Source: Penicillium oxalicum (taxonomy: Eukaryota > Ascomycota > Eurotiomycetes > Eurotiales > Aspergillaceae). Taken from it: a DNA stretch of 64,000 bases. The notes below the pieces were generated by a model. That model did not search any database and was not told where the DNA came from. It worked only from the letters and a program-made list of their open reading frames with translations. The stretch's first letter is position 1, and every line of letters begins with the position of its first letter. The stretch spans positions 5,456,001 to 5,520,000 of the forward strand of contig NC_064650.1 in the NCBI RefSeq assembly GCF_001723175.1. The letters are read 5' to 3'. Shown in pieces: positions 35,841 to 46,449 of this stretch. The translations under genes were made by a program, and so were the position numbers.

Positions 35841-37407
35841 TCATGTCTGCTGTCGATCTCGTTTCCTCGACAAGAAACAGATCGAGACAATGGCAAGTAC
35901 TCCGTTGAGAACACCTGTGAGATGTTAGCCAGACGTCTCGGGTCGACTTAGGAAGAAAAAAAAGAAAAAGAAGGGTATCGACTCACTCCAACTCCAACAC
36001 ATGGAATTGTATCCAAAGGTTTCTTTGATGAAACCTCCGATAACAGGACCGAGAACGGTCCCAAGCGAGGCAGCGACCTCGATCAGAGAGACAACACGAG
36101 ACATGCCTCCATCCGACCCAAAAATCCCAGGCGACTCTTCTTGATATAATTTGACAACGACTATATCACAGGTTAGTCTCAAAACCACGCGAGTAAATAC
36201 TAGTCCAGCCACCTACTAGACAATTCAACACTGCCCACATTCATGAACGGCTGGGCAACACCAATCGCAAGCACGCAGCCGGTGTACAAAATGTCACCCC
36301 CGCTTGTCGGACTCGTCCATGAGAAGGCTTTAGTTCCGACAAGGCCCAATAGTCCAAAGACGATGACTTGGAAAAAAGAAGACACGGCTGCAGGTGTTTT
36401 AACCCCATGTCGGTCTCGTAACCATCCCGCGATGGGACTGAACACAAGGGTTGGCAGGATCAGACAGGCAAATAAGCCACCACTCTCCCGAGATCCCCAG
36501 CCGAACTCTTCTTCAATAAACAGTGGTAGCGTAGCATGGAAACTGGTGGCTATCGTTTTGGTCGCGATGCCGATAAACAGCGCAGCGAGAGCGCGCTCGT
36601 CGGTCAAAATCACCCGCCAAAAGTTTTGAGCTACGGGGCCGGATTTGGTATCCTCAGTCGAGCCCAAGAGAGGCGCCGTGACATCGTCGCACATTTCTGA
36701 CCTCGGCATGTGTTCTTTGTCGCGCTTGCCTATTTGAGGACCATTCTCGACCATAATGAAACGTGCCAGGAGGTCCAGTCCGAGAAGCGCAACAGGTAAA
36801 GCCCATGCAGTCCAGTAGCCAAAGTATTCCAGAACTAGACCCGAAACCAGTGGCCCCCCGATCAGACCAGCCGAGATGAAAGACATCATGATGCCTTGAA
36901 TCTTTCCCATGTGGCTCCGATCCGTATTGTCCGCCACGGTCGCACAGCCAACAATCCAGACCGATGCTCCAGCGAGACCCTGCATTACACGACCGGCAAA
37001 CAACACAGGGATCGAAGTGGCAGCAGCCACCATGCCGGTGCCCACGATACACGCGAGCAGCGAAAGCTGAAGGGGAATTTTGCGACTCGAGATTTTATCC
37101 GCAAAGTGGCCGATGACGGGGCCCGCGATCACCGAGACTATTCCGTGGACAGCAAGGACATTGGACATGAGTTTTTGCAGCTTCTCGTGGGGTACGCTGA
37201 GTCGCGATCCTAGCATGTACGGCAGCATCGGGACGAGAAAGCCGTACAGGAAGGTCTCTATACTTCAGTCAGCCATCAAGTCGGTCAGCTGCGCGAGGAA
37301 GGGTACGAGCCTGCGAACAAAGCCAGTCCGATGGTCACAAGAATGAACCATTTCGACGAGCGCCAGCTGAGGCCAAAGCCTCGAATGTTGGATACGAACT
37401 TCCCCAT
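35841..37407 (-). CDS. Major facilitator superfamily transporter (probable metabolite exporter)
   Basis: Predicted 461 residues, four exons on the minus strand: 37407-37311, 37257-36217, 36160-35987 and 35914-35841. Membrane helices are evident throughout, from WFILVTIGLALFA at the N-terminus to VLNGVLAIVSICFL at the C-terminus. The loop after helix 2 has GHFADKISSRKIPL (motif A-like, DR/K-rich), and a second half-repeat carries AGWLRDRHGVKTP. A hydrophilic central loop of about 40 residues separates the two halves. It resembles drug:H+ antiporter type MFS proteins of fungal metabolite clusters. The first intron must start with GC rather than GT: GCTCGTAC follows exon 1, and only this joint gives ALFAETFLYGFLVP. 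The other introns have GTAGGT and GTGAGT donors. Its position beside the A-T-TE gene suggests product export or self-protection. Confidence 0.85.
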
Positions 37408-39165
37408 GCCGGTCGGTGGCTCTCTCTCTCTAAGCCGAGAAAGGTTGCGCGACAGACCTCAGACCAGAACATACAAAGACAATAAATAGATCTTGATAAG
37501 CAACAGTGCTTTGCACATCGACGCCTATCAGACTGGCTGTGATGTTCCCCTCCCCCCTGACGAAGATAATAAAACATAAAAAGACCTGGCAAATGAGGCC
37601 CTAATGCAAGGACAATCGGTTAGGTGGTGCCGAGTGGGCCCTCCGAACCCTACCATCGAGTGCGAGATCGCCGACTTGGGTAATCCAGGGAGTGGAATGG
37701 AAAAAGTAAAAATACGATGACATCGGCGTGGGAACATCGGCAGCTCAAATCTCGGCTTGATTGGCCTGATGCAAGGCTGCACTCAGCCTGGTGGAGGCAA
37801 GGAAGTGAGCTGTCTGATGTCCAGAACCAATAAAGCACGAAAAGATCGAGTATCCAGCTGAATGTGTTCAGAAAACAGACTTTGAAGATCAACTTCGTCT
37901 TTCAGAGGGCCGGTTGTTCCCTGGTTGGATCCCAGCCCCTCACAAACCTGCGGGGAGATCTTTGTCAAGCGTATGGCCAGATTAGCCATACCCATCAGTA
38001 TGTAAATATTAAGCCATGGGATTGGTCTCGGAGTTGATTACGCAGATCATGGTTCGTAGGAAGGAATGTGGCGCAGATTTCATTTCAAATTGGGCCAGCC
38101 CCGTACCCATGCAAGAGTGCTATCGACCGGGCACAACAATCAGGCGTCAGACTGTCGGACAGGCAGGAGGGATCGATTTGCCTCATATTCCTGTTGGCCC
38201 TAACCTACCCTTCTGTAATGGCCCATTTCAGAACAGCGAAGCCCGTCGAGCGGTACACACCGTTAATCAACGTGGGTGGGCTCATAGCGATAGGTCCAGT
38301 GTCGTACAACTACCATCCGCCAAGGTTTCTTGGTCAGTCGTGATCGTATTAGTTTGTTCAACGTAGCAATAACTCCGATCATTCAGCACGTTCATAGAAA
38401 GCATCGGCCTCGAGAGAGGGATGTGATGGCGTATGCCGTTGCTGGAAATCCATTGTTCATGTTGCAGTTGATTTCAACGCGTGCATGAACCCGATTTTCT
38501 CTCTTCCACTTGTGCACCAACCACATGACTGGATCCTCAAATCGGATCTTGATGTTGATCTTTTGATCTGTAAGCCCAAACTCAACTGACCTCACCGTGC
38601 ATGCGTCTCTCTTTTGATGAGCAAATCACTTTCTGTCCTGGGAAACAGTCGTCAGCAGTAGATCATTAGAGCATCACTCTAGTGTGGTTTTCCAGGTCGC
38701 TCTCGATGTTTGTCCTTCCGCACGCTTACGAGGACGTAACATCATGAACCCTTCAACACAAGAAGCAACTTTTTTGTCTCATTTAGGTTGTCACTCCCAA
38801 AACAGTTTCTTGCGGAGTGGGCGTACAAAACATGCATTGTACCGGCCACTTGCTAATTTCCTGTCGCGTGTAAACAAAAGAACGAGAGGGTTTTACATGC
38901 AGTATGCGCGATGTGCATCTGCACAGCTGCGCAGCTGCATCAGCCACGAAGATGGCATGGGTAAGTCACAAAATCGATGTTGTCTGCCCAATCAACCAGA
39001 TTGAATGACGCTGCGAGTCCTTGAAGATTGAATCGTATCGCATTATGTTTGACCACATGAAGAGGGATGTTTGAGATCCAATGAGAATTCGATAAGATGA
39101 TAAGATCAAATTAATGCCCTTCGAGATCAAACGCTCCAAAGCTGCAGTACGATGTCGTGGGGATA
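37408..39165. other. Intergenic region, right border of the accessory region
   Basis: A 1.76-kb spacer. Open frames up to 116 codons occur (38016-38366), but are unrecognisable and overlap others on the same strand. The MFS promoter should lie at the left end and the F-box gene 3' UTR at the right. Confidence 0.5.
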
Positions 39166-41305
39166 TCAGCCGAAAGCATCCGTTCCCATCCACCGAACTT
39201 CATCGGCTTGCCGTGCCAATGCCCGCCGCATCATATCCTCATAGTGCTGTTCCTTCTCCATCTCATCGTGGAGCTTTTGTCGTGCAGCGGCTCGAGCGTC
39301 CTCGTCCAATTCAAGTTCTATGACGCTATCATTCTCATCTTCCTCTTGAACACAATCAGTCCTGACCGGTATCGAGAATTTCAAACGACCAATGCGTTCA
39401 CCCGTCCACACAAGCAGCTCATCTCCGCTCAAGGCCTCGCCGGTGGGAAGGATTTTACGGGCCACTTCGCCGCTGTGATCTTGCGACGAGTGCCGCCAGA
39501 GTCCGCCTTCATCTTCCTGTTCGTCCTGTTCCGATGATCGGAGGGCGGTGCAGATGTCAGATTTTGAAAATGGAATTTGAGGGTGCGAAGTGCTGATGTT
39601 CCACGACCGGACTTCTGAGCGACCATTGCGCTCTACCCATTTGATATTGCCTTCAGAGTCCGAATAGACAAGACGATTCCCATGCGACGCAACCGAGAGC
39701 AGTTTGGAGCGGCCCGCACTTTGTCGATTTTTGTGCTGTAGGCTGAGTTTTGACTCGACATCGGTGCCGATCTCCTGTGACATAGCCTTCAATGTGTATG
39801 TTTCTAGTGAGCCTCGGCCATTATACTCACCGCATGCGACCACATTGTGAGATCCGGGATATGTTTTGTCAGGCAGGTCGGAGGTTCTGGGTCCTGGAAC
39901 CGAAGCCAAGCTGCATAAGCGGCCTCCAGAGTGGACAGTGCCCTGCAAGCGAGGAAAGAAGCGACGATCGTAGCAGAGAATGCTGGGAAATCTGCCCGCC
40001 AGAATAATTGAGTTGACATGAGGCGCCGGAGGGTGAAGAACCGAGAGGGGCCCAGGTTGAAATAGAGGCGCGTAATCCTCTCCGGTGGTTGAATCGGGGC
40101 TGCGAATGCGGGCAGGCAGTGATTGTCCGTTGACTTGGAGCTGAAGTAAGCGCGACCCTGGCCGAGCAAATAGATTCGGTTCCGTCACGCAAATCGAGGA
40201 GCGCTTCTCACAGCGTAGACTGATTGCCTCGGCTTCCTCGTGGGCGGACAACCGGGCGTCGTAAATCTGCAAGCTGAGCGTTGTTGCGAGAGTGAGTGGA
40301 ACAGAATAGTCTGTCTCCTGGGAGAGCGCAAAGATCGACCAAGGGTATCGTTGTTGCGATACGACCTTCAAGGTCTCCAGATCGACCTCGTTCAGAACGT
40401 TCCCCACAGCCAGGTACGCCCTGCGTTGGAAGGAATCTATTGAGACGCCTTCTCCCAGATCGAGGAAATGCAGTCCTGGCTGACCAGCCGAAAATTCTCT
40501 GCCGGGACGAAGGCTCGTTGTGAGGATGCCCGGCTCACTTTTGCCCAGAATCCCACCTCGTACGGACTGGGAGTCCGATTGGCGAGAGCGACTGAGATTC
40601 CAGATACAGACAGTACCATCATCCAGAGGCGCTACTATCTTGTCGTCCTTCGCAGCGCTCCAGTCCTTGAATAGCCCCATTCCCTTGATCTCGTGCACAT
40701 CCTTCCCCCGGCTTTGTCTGCCAGGCTTTGTAGGCTGTTGGATCCATGAGAATGACATGGGCCCGTGGCGGGCAATGTACTCGGAGTACCAATCCACCTG
40801 TTCCCCACCCAGAGAAGAATCCCAGTCGGCAGCAGCCCTGGCCAAGTCACCCGGTGACGTTCTCCGGGCCTCATTTGATACTGCATTTTCGGGCGATGGT
40901 CCAGGAGGCTGTATTAAATCTCGCAATGAGCTGTGACCGAGTGTACTTAAAGTCGCAGTGGGGTTGAGTAAAAGACTCTCCGGGTTTCGGTCATGGGGAG
41001 AACGGGCAGCCTGCCGTGCAGCCCACGACTGCTCATAGCAATGCAGTCTCCATGAATTGTTGTCCCGGGCCAATCGGAACAGCTTCTTACAAACAAGTTG
41101 CAACTTCACCTTCTCGTGTATTGTCAAAACTATCCTCCATGGTCAGCTGGTGCTTATTTTCAGGGAGGGCAAGCCTGTGACACAATCGCAGAGAGAAAAA
41201 GAGGAAGATGCTTCGAGGGTGCGGGGAACACGCGAGAGGGAAAGATTGCGGCGGGCTCTTACGGTCGACGATTTTGGTCAAGATCTCTACCGGCAACGAG
41301 TCCAT
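39166..41305 (-). CDS. F-box protein with WD-repeat-like C-terminal region
   Basis: Predicted 668 residues, exons 41305-41263 and 41129-39166 (133-base GTAAGA..TAG intron, phase 1). The spliced N-terminus forms a classic F-box: MDSLPVEILTKIVD, then LLTIHEKVKLQLVCKKLFRL and NNSWR. This would bind Skp1 in an SCF ubiquitin ligase. The middle (about 170-550) has repeats resembling WD40/beta-propeller blades (IVAPLDDGTVCIWNLSRSRQ, VVACGEYNGRGSLETYTL, LVYSDSEGNIKWVER). These presumably bind a substrate I cannot name. The C-terminus is charged and helical (ELDEDARAAARQKLHDEMEK). Joining exon 1 to the long frame is well supported, because the F-box is continuous across the splice. A CACGTG motif lies about 140 bases upstream. 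Confidence 0.82.
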
Positions 41306-41907
41306 GAGGAGAATTCAGGGGGCCACTGCATTGAGGGCTGGTCATTAACTATCTTTCGAAGGTGACTTGTGTATGGAGCAGCTCCATTGTAGCTTCGTTG
41401 AATTTTCAGAGGCTTCGCTGAGCTTGCGACCTGCGCCTGCTATCGTCACGTGGTCGCGAGCAAAGAGGCCGTCGATGGCTTGACCCAAAGTGAGATGTTA
41501 TCCTACAAGCAAATGCCGTCGTTCTCGCCCTCTTCTAGCGAGCATGCGAGGCTCTCTATCGAATGATGAATGTGCAGGACTGACCAGGGAGCTAATACGA
41601 AAGGATCTATCGATCTGGCAAATATCATTTGACAGTTGCACATGGTGAAATTTACCCTTTCTTTTGAGATCGACTCGTCTACAGCAACTCGGACATTTGT
41701 CCGCTGCACGCTAGTGCCTTGGTCGACATCACCCAGCGCACACTTGCCCGATTCATTATAGCAGAAAGACATGCATATACTGCGGCCAAAGCACGTAAAC
41801 TATTGATGATTGACATCATCCACCTCGCCCATTCACAGTAGGCTGGAGTTCACAAAAATAGAGTTTTATTATCGGCAGACAATGTCTCCAAAGCTGGAGC
41901 GGCCATA
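41306..41907. other. Intergenic region F-box gene / chk1
   Basis: A 602-base spacer that holds the F-box gene promoter and the chk1 3' UTR. The only notable motif is the CACGTG E-box at 41447-41452. Confidence 0.5.
41447..41452. promoter_or_regulatory. CACGTG E-box upstream of the F-box gene
   Basis: A CACGTG core (TCACGTGG in context) about 140 bases upstream of the F-box gene ATG. It is a possible bHLH site; this is a motif match only. Confidence 0.3.
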
Positions 41908-43607
41908 TCATTCATCCGGTTTAAAGACCGCGTCCTTGCAGAGAATGGTCACCTTTTTAAAAAAGCGACGCCACTCCAAGGGATCCCCCTTGATCTTCAA
42001 AAATTCAAGTTCGAAGAGCCCCTCGGAAACGCACTCGATGACAACCTTGCCGTGAAGAGGACATCCTCGACCATCCTTGGTGACAACGCGAATGGTTGCG
42101 GAAAGGTCAACAGACCTGACCGCGGGCACCGAGGGAACGGGAACTCCGAGTCGATGGAATGCCTCACAGATCAACGGAACCAGTAACTTCAATTCCCACG
42201 CGGAATAGAAGCGAGTGAGCGAGCGAGGTGGAATGATATCTTGGAACCTCTTCGCGTTTTGGGTGCGACTCAAGGGTACGGTCGGCTTTTGAGAGAATTG
42301 AGACATTGAAGGCTCGTCTTCCAGATGAGCCGACAGTTCCATATCTTGAGATGAGAAGGGCTTGAGGACTGGCTGAGTAGAACCATGCCCACCCGCCAGA
42401 TGGGGTAGATGCCAATCCATCACCATGGCGTTTCCAGCCATTTCTGGCTGCGTCGATGACATGGCGCCAAAAGAGCCAGGAGCATGTGCATTCAATTCCA
42501 GATCCATGGGGTCACTTCGACTGGCACCGGGTCTTTTCTGAGAGAAGGGATCCTGGCTGAAGTCGATGTGCAGTGATTCAAACATAGACGTGGCCAGATT
42601 GACGGGATCCTTCAGCTTCGTGCCATCCGGTGACAGGTATCTGTTGGATCTAGTGTACCAGGGATGCCGTCTCACGTCTTCCAGTGAGAAGCGGCACCTC
42701 GGGTCGACCGTCAACATGCCTCGCAGGAGGGATAATGTGGCGGCCGGCAGTTTCTCCCACAGCTCATCAGATGGGCGTGCATTCGTTGTGATGTACTCGT
42801 GGAATTCGTAACTGTCGTCCGTGGGGCTGTCCCAGGGCGTATTACCCGCCAAAAGGACAAAGAGGACAATGCCACATGACCAGATGTCGACCAGGTCCGG
42901 ATGATATCCCGACCCTTTCATCTGACCCCGAGTACTGCACGCAATGACCTCGGGCGCAATATAGGGAGGACTACCACAGAATGTTGTTGACAGCTTCTTG
43001 GTCCCTTTGTATTCAAACAGCGTGGCCAAGCCAAAGTCTGCAATCTTAAGATTCCCCTCGCTGGTCAGGAGTATGTTCTCTGGCTTGATATCTCGGTGGC
43101 CGACGCCTTTGGAGTGCATGAAGCTGACTGCACTGATGAGCTGCGAGAAGTACACATGGGCAATGTCTTCCCCAACGCCTTCGTCTGCCTCGATCTTGTC
43201 AAACAGGTCGCCGCCTTCGGCCAATTCCATTGCAATCCATCGCCATGTATCATCCTCACCGGTCTGATAAAAACTAATAATATTGTTGTGCCCCGTGACG
43301 TGCCGATGAACGGTGACTTCGAGGGCTAGTTGCCGGGCACTGATCTTGCCATGACGGGCGGCGTAGTCTTTGTGGATGTATTTGACGGCAAAGACGGGAT
43401 TGTCGGCGTCGAGGGGAGCGGCCTTCTTGATACTGGGACAAGCAGAGATTTAGAGACCGGGTCAGGAGACAGACTCTCTGGTTACGTTTGGTCCAATTTT
43501 TTTTGGACATGGAAGACCCACCAAGCATATGCGCCTTGGCCGATTGTTTCAGAGACGATGCGAAAAGGCACATTAATGGGCAGCGGGGCCAACTGGGAGT
43601 GCTGCAT
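41908..43607 (-). CDS. chk1: Checkpoint serine/threonine kinase Chk1
   Basis: DNA-damage/replication checkpoint kinase of 536 residues, exons 43607-43522 and 43432-41908 (89-base GTGGGT..CAG intron, phase 2). The kinase domain spans about 16-285. Gly-rich loop IGQGAYAC at 22-29, split exactly by the intron; VAIK-type Lys46 in FAVKYIHK; hinge MELAEGGDLFDKI, characteristic of Chk1; catalytic loop HRDIKPEN with Asp143; DFG 161-163; activation segment TTFCGSPPYIAPEV. The linker has SQ sites for ATM/ATR-family kinases (SMSQFSQKP and others) and PLSRTQN. The C-terminal 130 residues look like the Chk1 KA1-like regulatory domain (RFYSAWELKLLVPL, GCPLHGKVVIECVSEG, FFKKVTILCKDAVF). It is divergent from the Ubc11 gene, with 1.2 kb between the starts. 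Confidence 0.93.
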
Positions 43608-44852
43608 TTCTGGGAGGGTGAGATTTTGTAAGGAATGAAAATCACACAGATTCAGATTATCTTGAGAGGCTTAATGAATGAATATCTTCCATTATGTGAT
43701 GCCAAATGAGCGATGGGCAATAGCAACGACATGGAATGTGTGATGTGAGGTGGGAGGGTGAACGATGCATCGTCGGCGCAAGGGCTGGGCGGGCCACACG
43801 CGACTTGTCGTGCGCCCGGACGCGGAACCAGACGCGGAGCCACTTTATCCGTTTTGGGCAATCTGTTGATCGGACAGAGTTCTCTGTGGCCTGTAGCTCG
43901 GTGATCGAGGCAGCTGCACCACGAGATCTGAAACCAGCTCAGAGTAATTGAGCCAAATTTTGCATTATATAAGCTTTACATATGAGCATCATTCATTGTA
44001 GATTCCAATTTTTGAGCAGACTGATCAGTGGGGAGGGTACAAATCCCCTCACCAACCAGGCTGGGCGTACACCGATTGTATAAAGCTGTGGTCATTTATC
44101 CCCGCAGCCTGCATTGTTTTACGATTTGTACCCTAGTGCTCAATTGTCATAAGAGTATATGTGCTGAGCTGTATAGTATTTTTTTCTGCCTTTTATTGAT
44201 AATATACTCGTAGCTCTAACGTCGTTGATGAGTCGGGTAATCTATGAGGAACAGTGAGGCAGGGATAAGCTCCACTATCAGCTTGGTGTCTTCTGAAAAG
44301 TGAGTAGACCAGTCATCAGGTGTCTTTTCTCTCTTGAATCTTTTCAGAATTAAAACTATAGTCCATCGACTTCAGCACGATAGGTAGTACCAGCAGGGAC
44401 AGTCTCTTAGTCAATTTAATACACAAGCGGGGACCTCTCGTTGCCGGGGACAGTGGAATAAACAAACCCAACCAAACTGATCCGGCGCCCACTTTGCCCC
44501 AAAAAAAGAAACGGCCTCAGCATTTAGCTCTTGTCTCTCTCCTGCTCTGTTCATTTTTTTGGCTTCTCCCTTCGCTCATCCCCTCACCTCGGATGGTTGA
44601 GCCTCTCAGACTCTATTTTCAATCCTTTCTCAATCTCCTTCCTGTGATCTCTTCGGAACAGCTCTCTCCTCAACCATCAGCTTTGACCTATAGTGGGGTC
44701 TCAGAGTGTTCAGATCCATTTCCATTCCAGGACGCACCAGCCCTTGTCCTCTTCCATCCAGGGCCCCAGTTGGACATTCTCAATCTCGATCTCCACATCG
44801 GTAGCTTCTGCCAGAGTAGCTCAAGTTTTTCCGAACCCTTCCTTTCGACATC
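43608..44852. other. Divergent promoter region chk1 / ubc11
   Basis: A 1.25-kb spacer between two cell-cycle genes transcribed away from each other. The stretch 44,480-44,850 is strongly pyrimidine-rich on the plus strand and reads open by chance for 140 codons. It is best explained as ubc11 promoter and 5' leader. No RNA gene is recognised. Confidence 0.55.
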
Positions 44853-45557
44853 ATGGACTACACGATGGAGGACACCCAAAATGCTGTGCCCGAGACCCTC
44901 GAGGCTACCAAGCTGAACGGTGCCGGACAGCGCAACGAGACACAGAGCGTGACCAAGCGGTAAGTAGCTTCCTACATCCTTGATTGGATTCCAGCGTCGA
45001 AAAACGGTATCATAGACTAATCATGCATCTTCTCCATGTGAAGCTTACAAGCTGAGCTCATGCAGCTGATGATGTCGCCCTCGCCTGGTATCTCTGCATT
45101 CCCCAACGCCGACGGCAACCTGCTCTCCTGGACAGCCACTATCACCGGTCCAACCGAGACTCCCTACGAGGGCTTGACTCTCAAGCTCACCTTCGACTTC
45201 CCCAATAACTACCCCTATTCTCCACCAACCGTCCTCTTCAAGACACCAATCTATCACCCCAACGTCGACTTTTCCGGTCGCATCTGTCTGGACATCCTCA
45301 AGGATAAATGGAGTGCTGTGTATAACGTGCAGACTGTGCTTCTAAGCTTGCAAAGCCTCTTGGGCGAACCCAACAAGTAAGTCTTCAGTCCTGGATCGTC
45401 GTTCAGAGTCCCCGCCGGTTCGCAAAGGAGTCCACAACTGACATGGAATGCTAGTGCGAGCCCACTCAACGCACAAGCCGCAGAGCTTTGGGATTCTGAC
45501 CAAGCCGAGTTCAAGAAGCAAGTCTTGAATCGCCACCGTGACCTGGATGACGAGTAA
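44853..45557 (+). CDS. ubc11: Ubiquitin-conjugating enzyme E2 C (UbcH10/Ubc11), APC/C partner
   Basis: E2 enzyme of 180 residues, exons 44853-44959, 45044-45376 and 45455-45557 (introns of 84 and 78 bases, both with GTAAGT donors). It works with the anaphase-promoting complex to ubiquitinate cyclins and securin. The N-terminal extension of about 36 residues is typical of the E2-C class. It contains [22 protein letters not shown], split by intron 1. Conserved parts are [40 protein letters not shown] at 107-109, and the catalytic Cys117 in [20 protein letters not shown]. The C-terminal helices are [11 protein letters not shown] and FKKQVLNRH. The ATG at 44853 fits the expected extension length, and no in-frame alternative is better. 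Confidence 0.95.
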
Positions 45558-46449
45558 AGGCACGGGTAGTCGCTTTTGTTGTTCCCCACGTTCTTGCTGC
45601 ATTAATGGCGGTCGAGGAAATAGGGTCAGGAGGTTCCCCGGCTGGGCGGCCTGGTATCGACCTGGTTTGCTTTTCTTCTTTTCATGGGTATGGATTTTAG
45701 GCACGGGGCCGGTGTTGCACGTGCATAATAGCCTTTGTTCTTTGAGCAGGCTCGGTGTTTTTCTTTGGTTTGGTCTTCGTTCACAAGTAGACCATGTTTC
45801 AATATCACGGCCAGTTTTCTATTCTTATAATGCGCGGGTACTCGTAGGTGCTGGGAGTTGATGATGCTCCGGACAGGTTATGGTATCCATTGTCATATGC
45901 CTCAGGCACATAGATCAGTCTGATCGGGCTCGTAACGTGCAGCTGAATAGAACCAAAGAAGTTTCTGATACAGCTTGCGGTTGCCATGTTCGCATTGAAA
46001 ATAGTAAATTGCGATCTCTTCCATGAAGCGGCAAAAAGCCTATTAGCACAAGCCTTTTTTGCGTGGACTTCTCAGATCACTATCTCTTCAGGACGACTGG
46101 AGATATTGATGGCACAACTGAGCCCATGAATGGCCTACTAGTAGCCCTGTACCTCATCAACCCGACAGCTCCCGTCTGACAGGCGGAGGAAGCTAGGTCA
46201 TGGTAGGCAGCCCTCATCATGGCTTTTGCCCAGGATGCACAGAATGGATCTCTGCTGGAAGAGAGTGGTCTATGGAATCGCTACCATTACTTACATCCTA
46301 AGCAGAAGAGAAACAACTCATTGATTCTTATCCGACCGAGCGGAGTGAAATGGAATAAATTAAAATTCAGGCGATCTCGAGCACATCAAGGGTTTTAACT
46401 ATACAATATATCTCATGGAGCGAGCAAGAGGAGGATACTCGGGCTCATT
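45558..46449. other. Convergent 3' region
   Basis: About 890 bases between the stops of ubc11 (+) and the nucleoside transporter (-). No gene is recognised on either strand. Confidence 0.55.

Noticed and set aside
44020..44070. tRNA-like GGTACAAATCCCC stretch
   Set aside because: It lacks the invariant TTC of the T loop and a matching acceptor stem.
44494..44916. 140-codon open frame overlapping the ubc11 start
   Set aside because: It lies in pyrimidine-rich leader sequence, reads Ser/Pro/Leu-rich without pattern, and overlaps ubc11 exon 1 in another frame.
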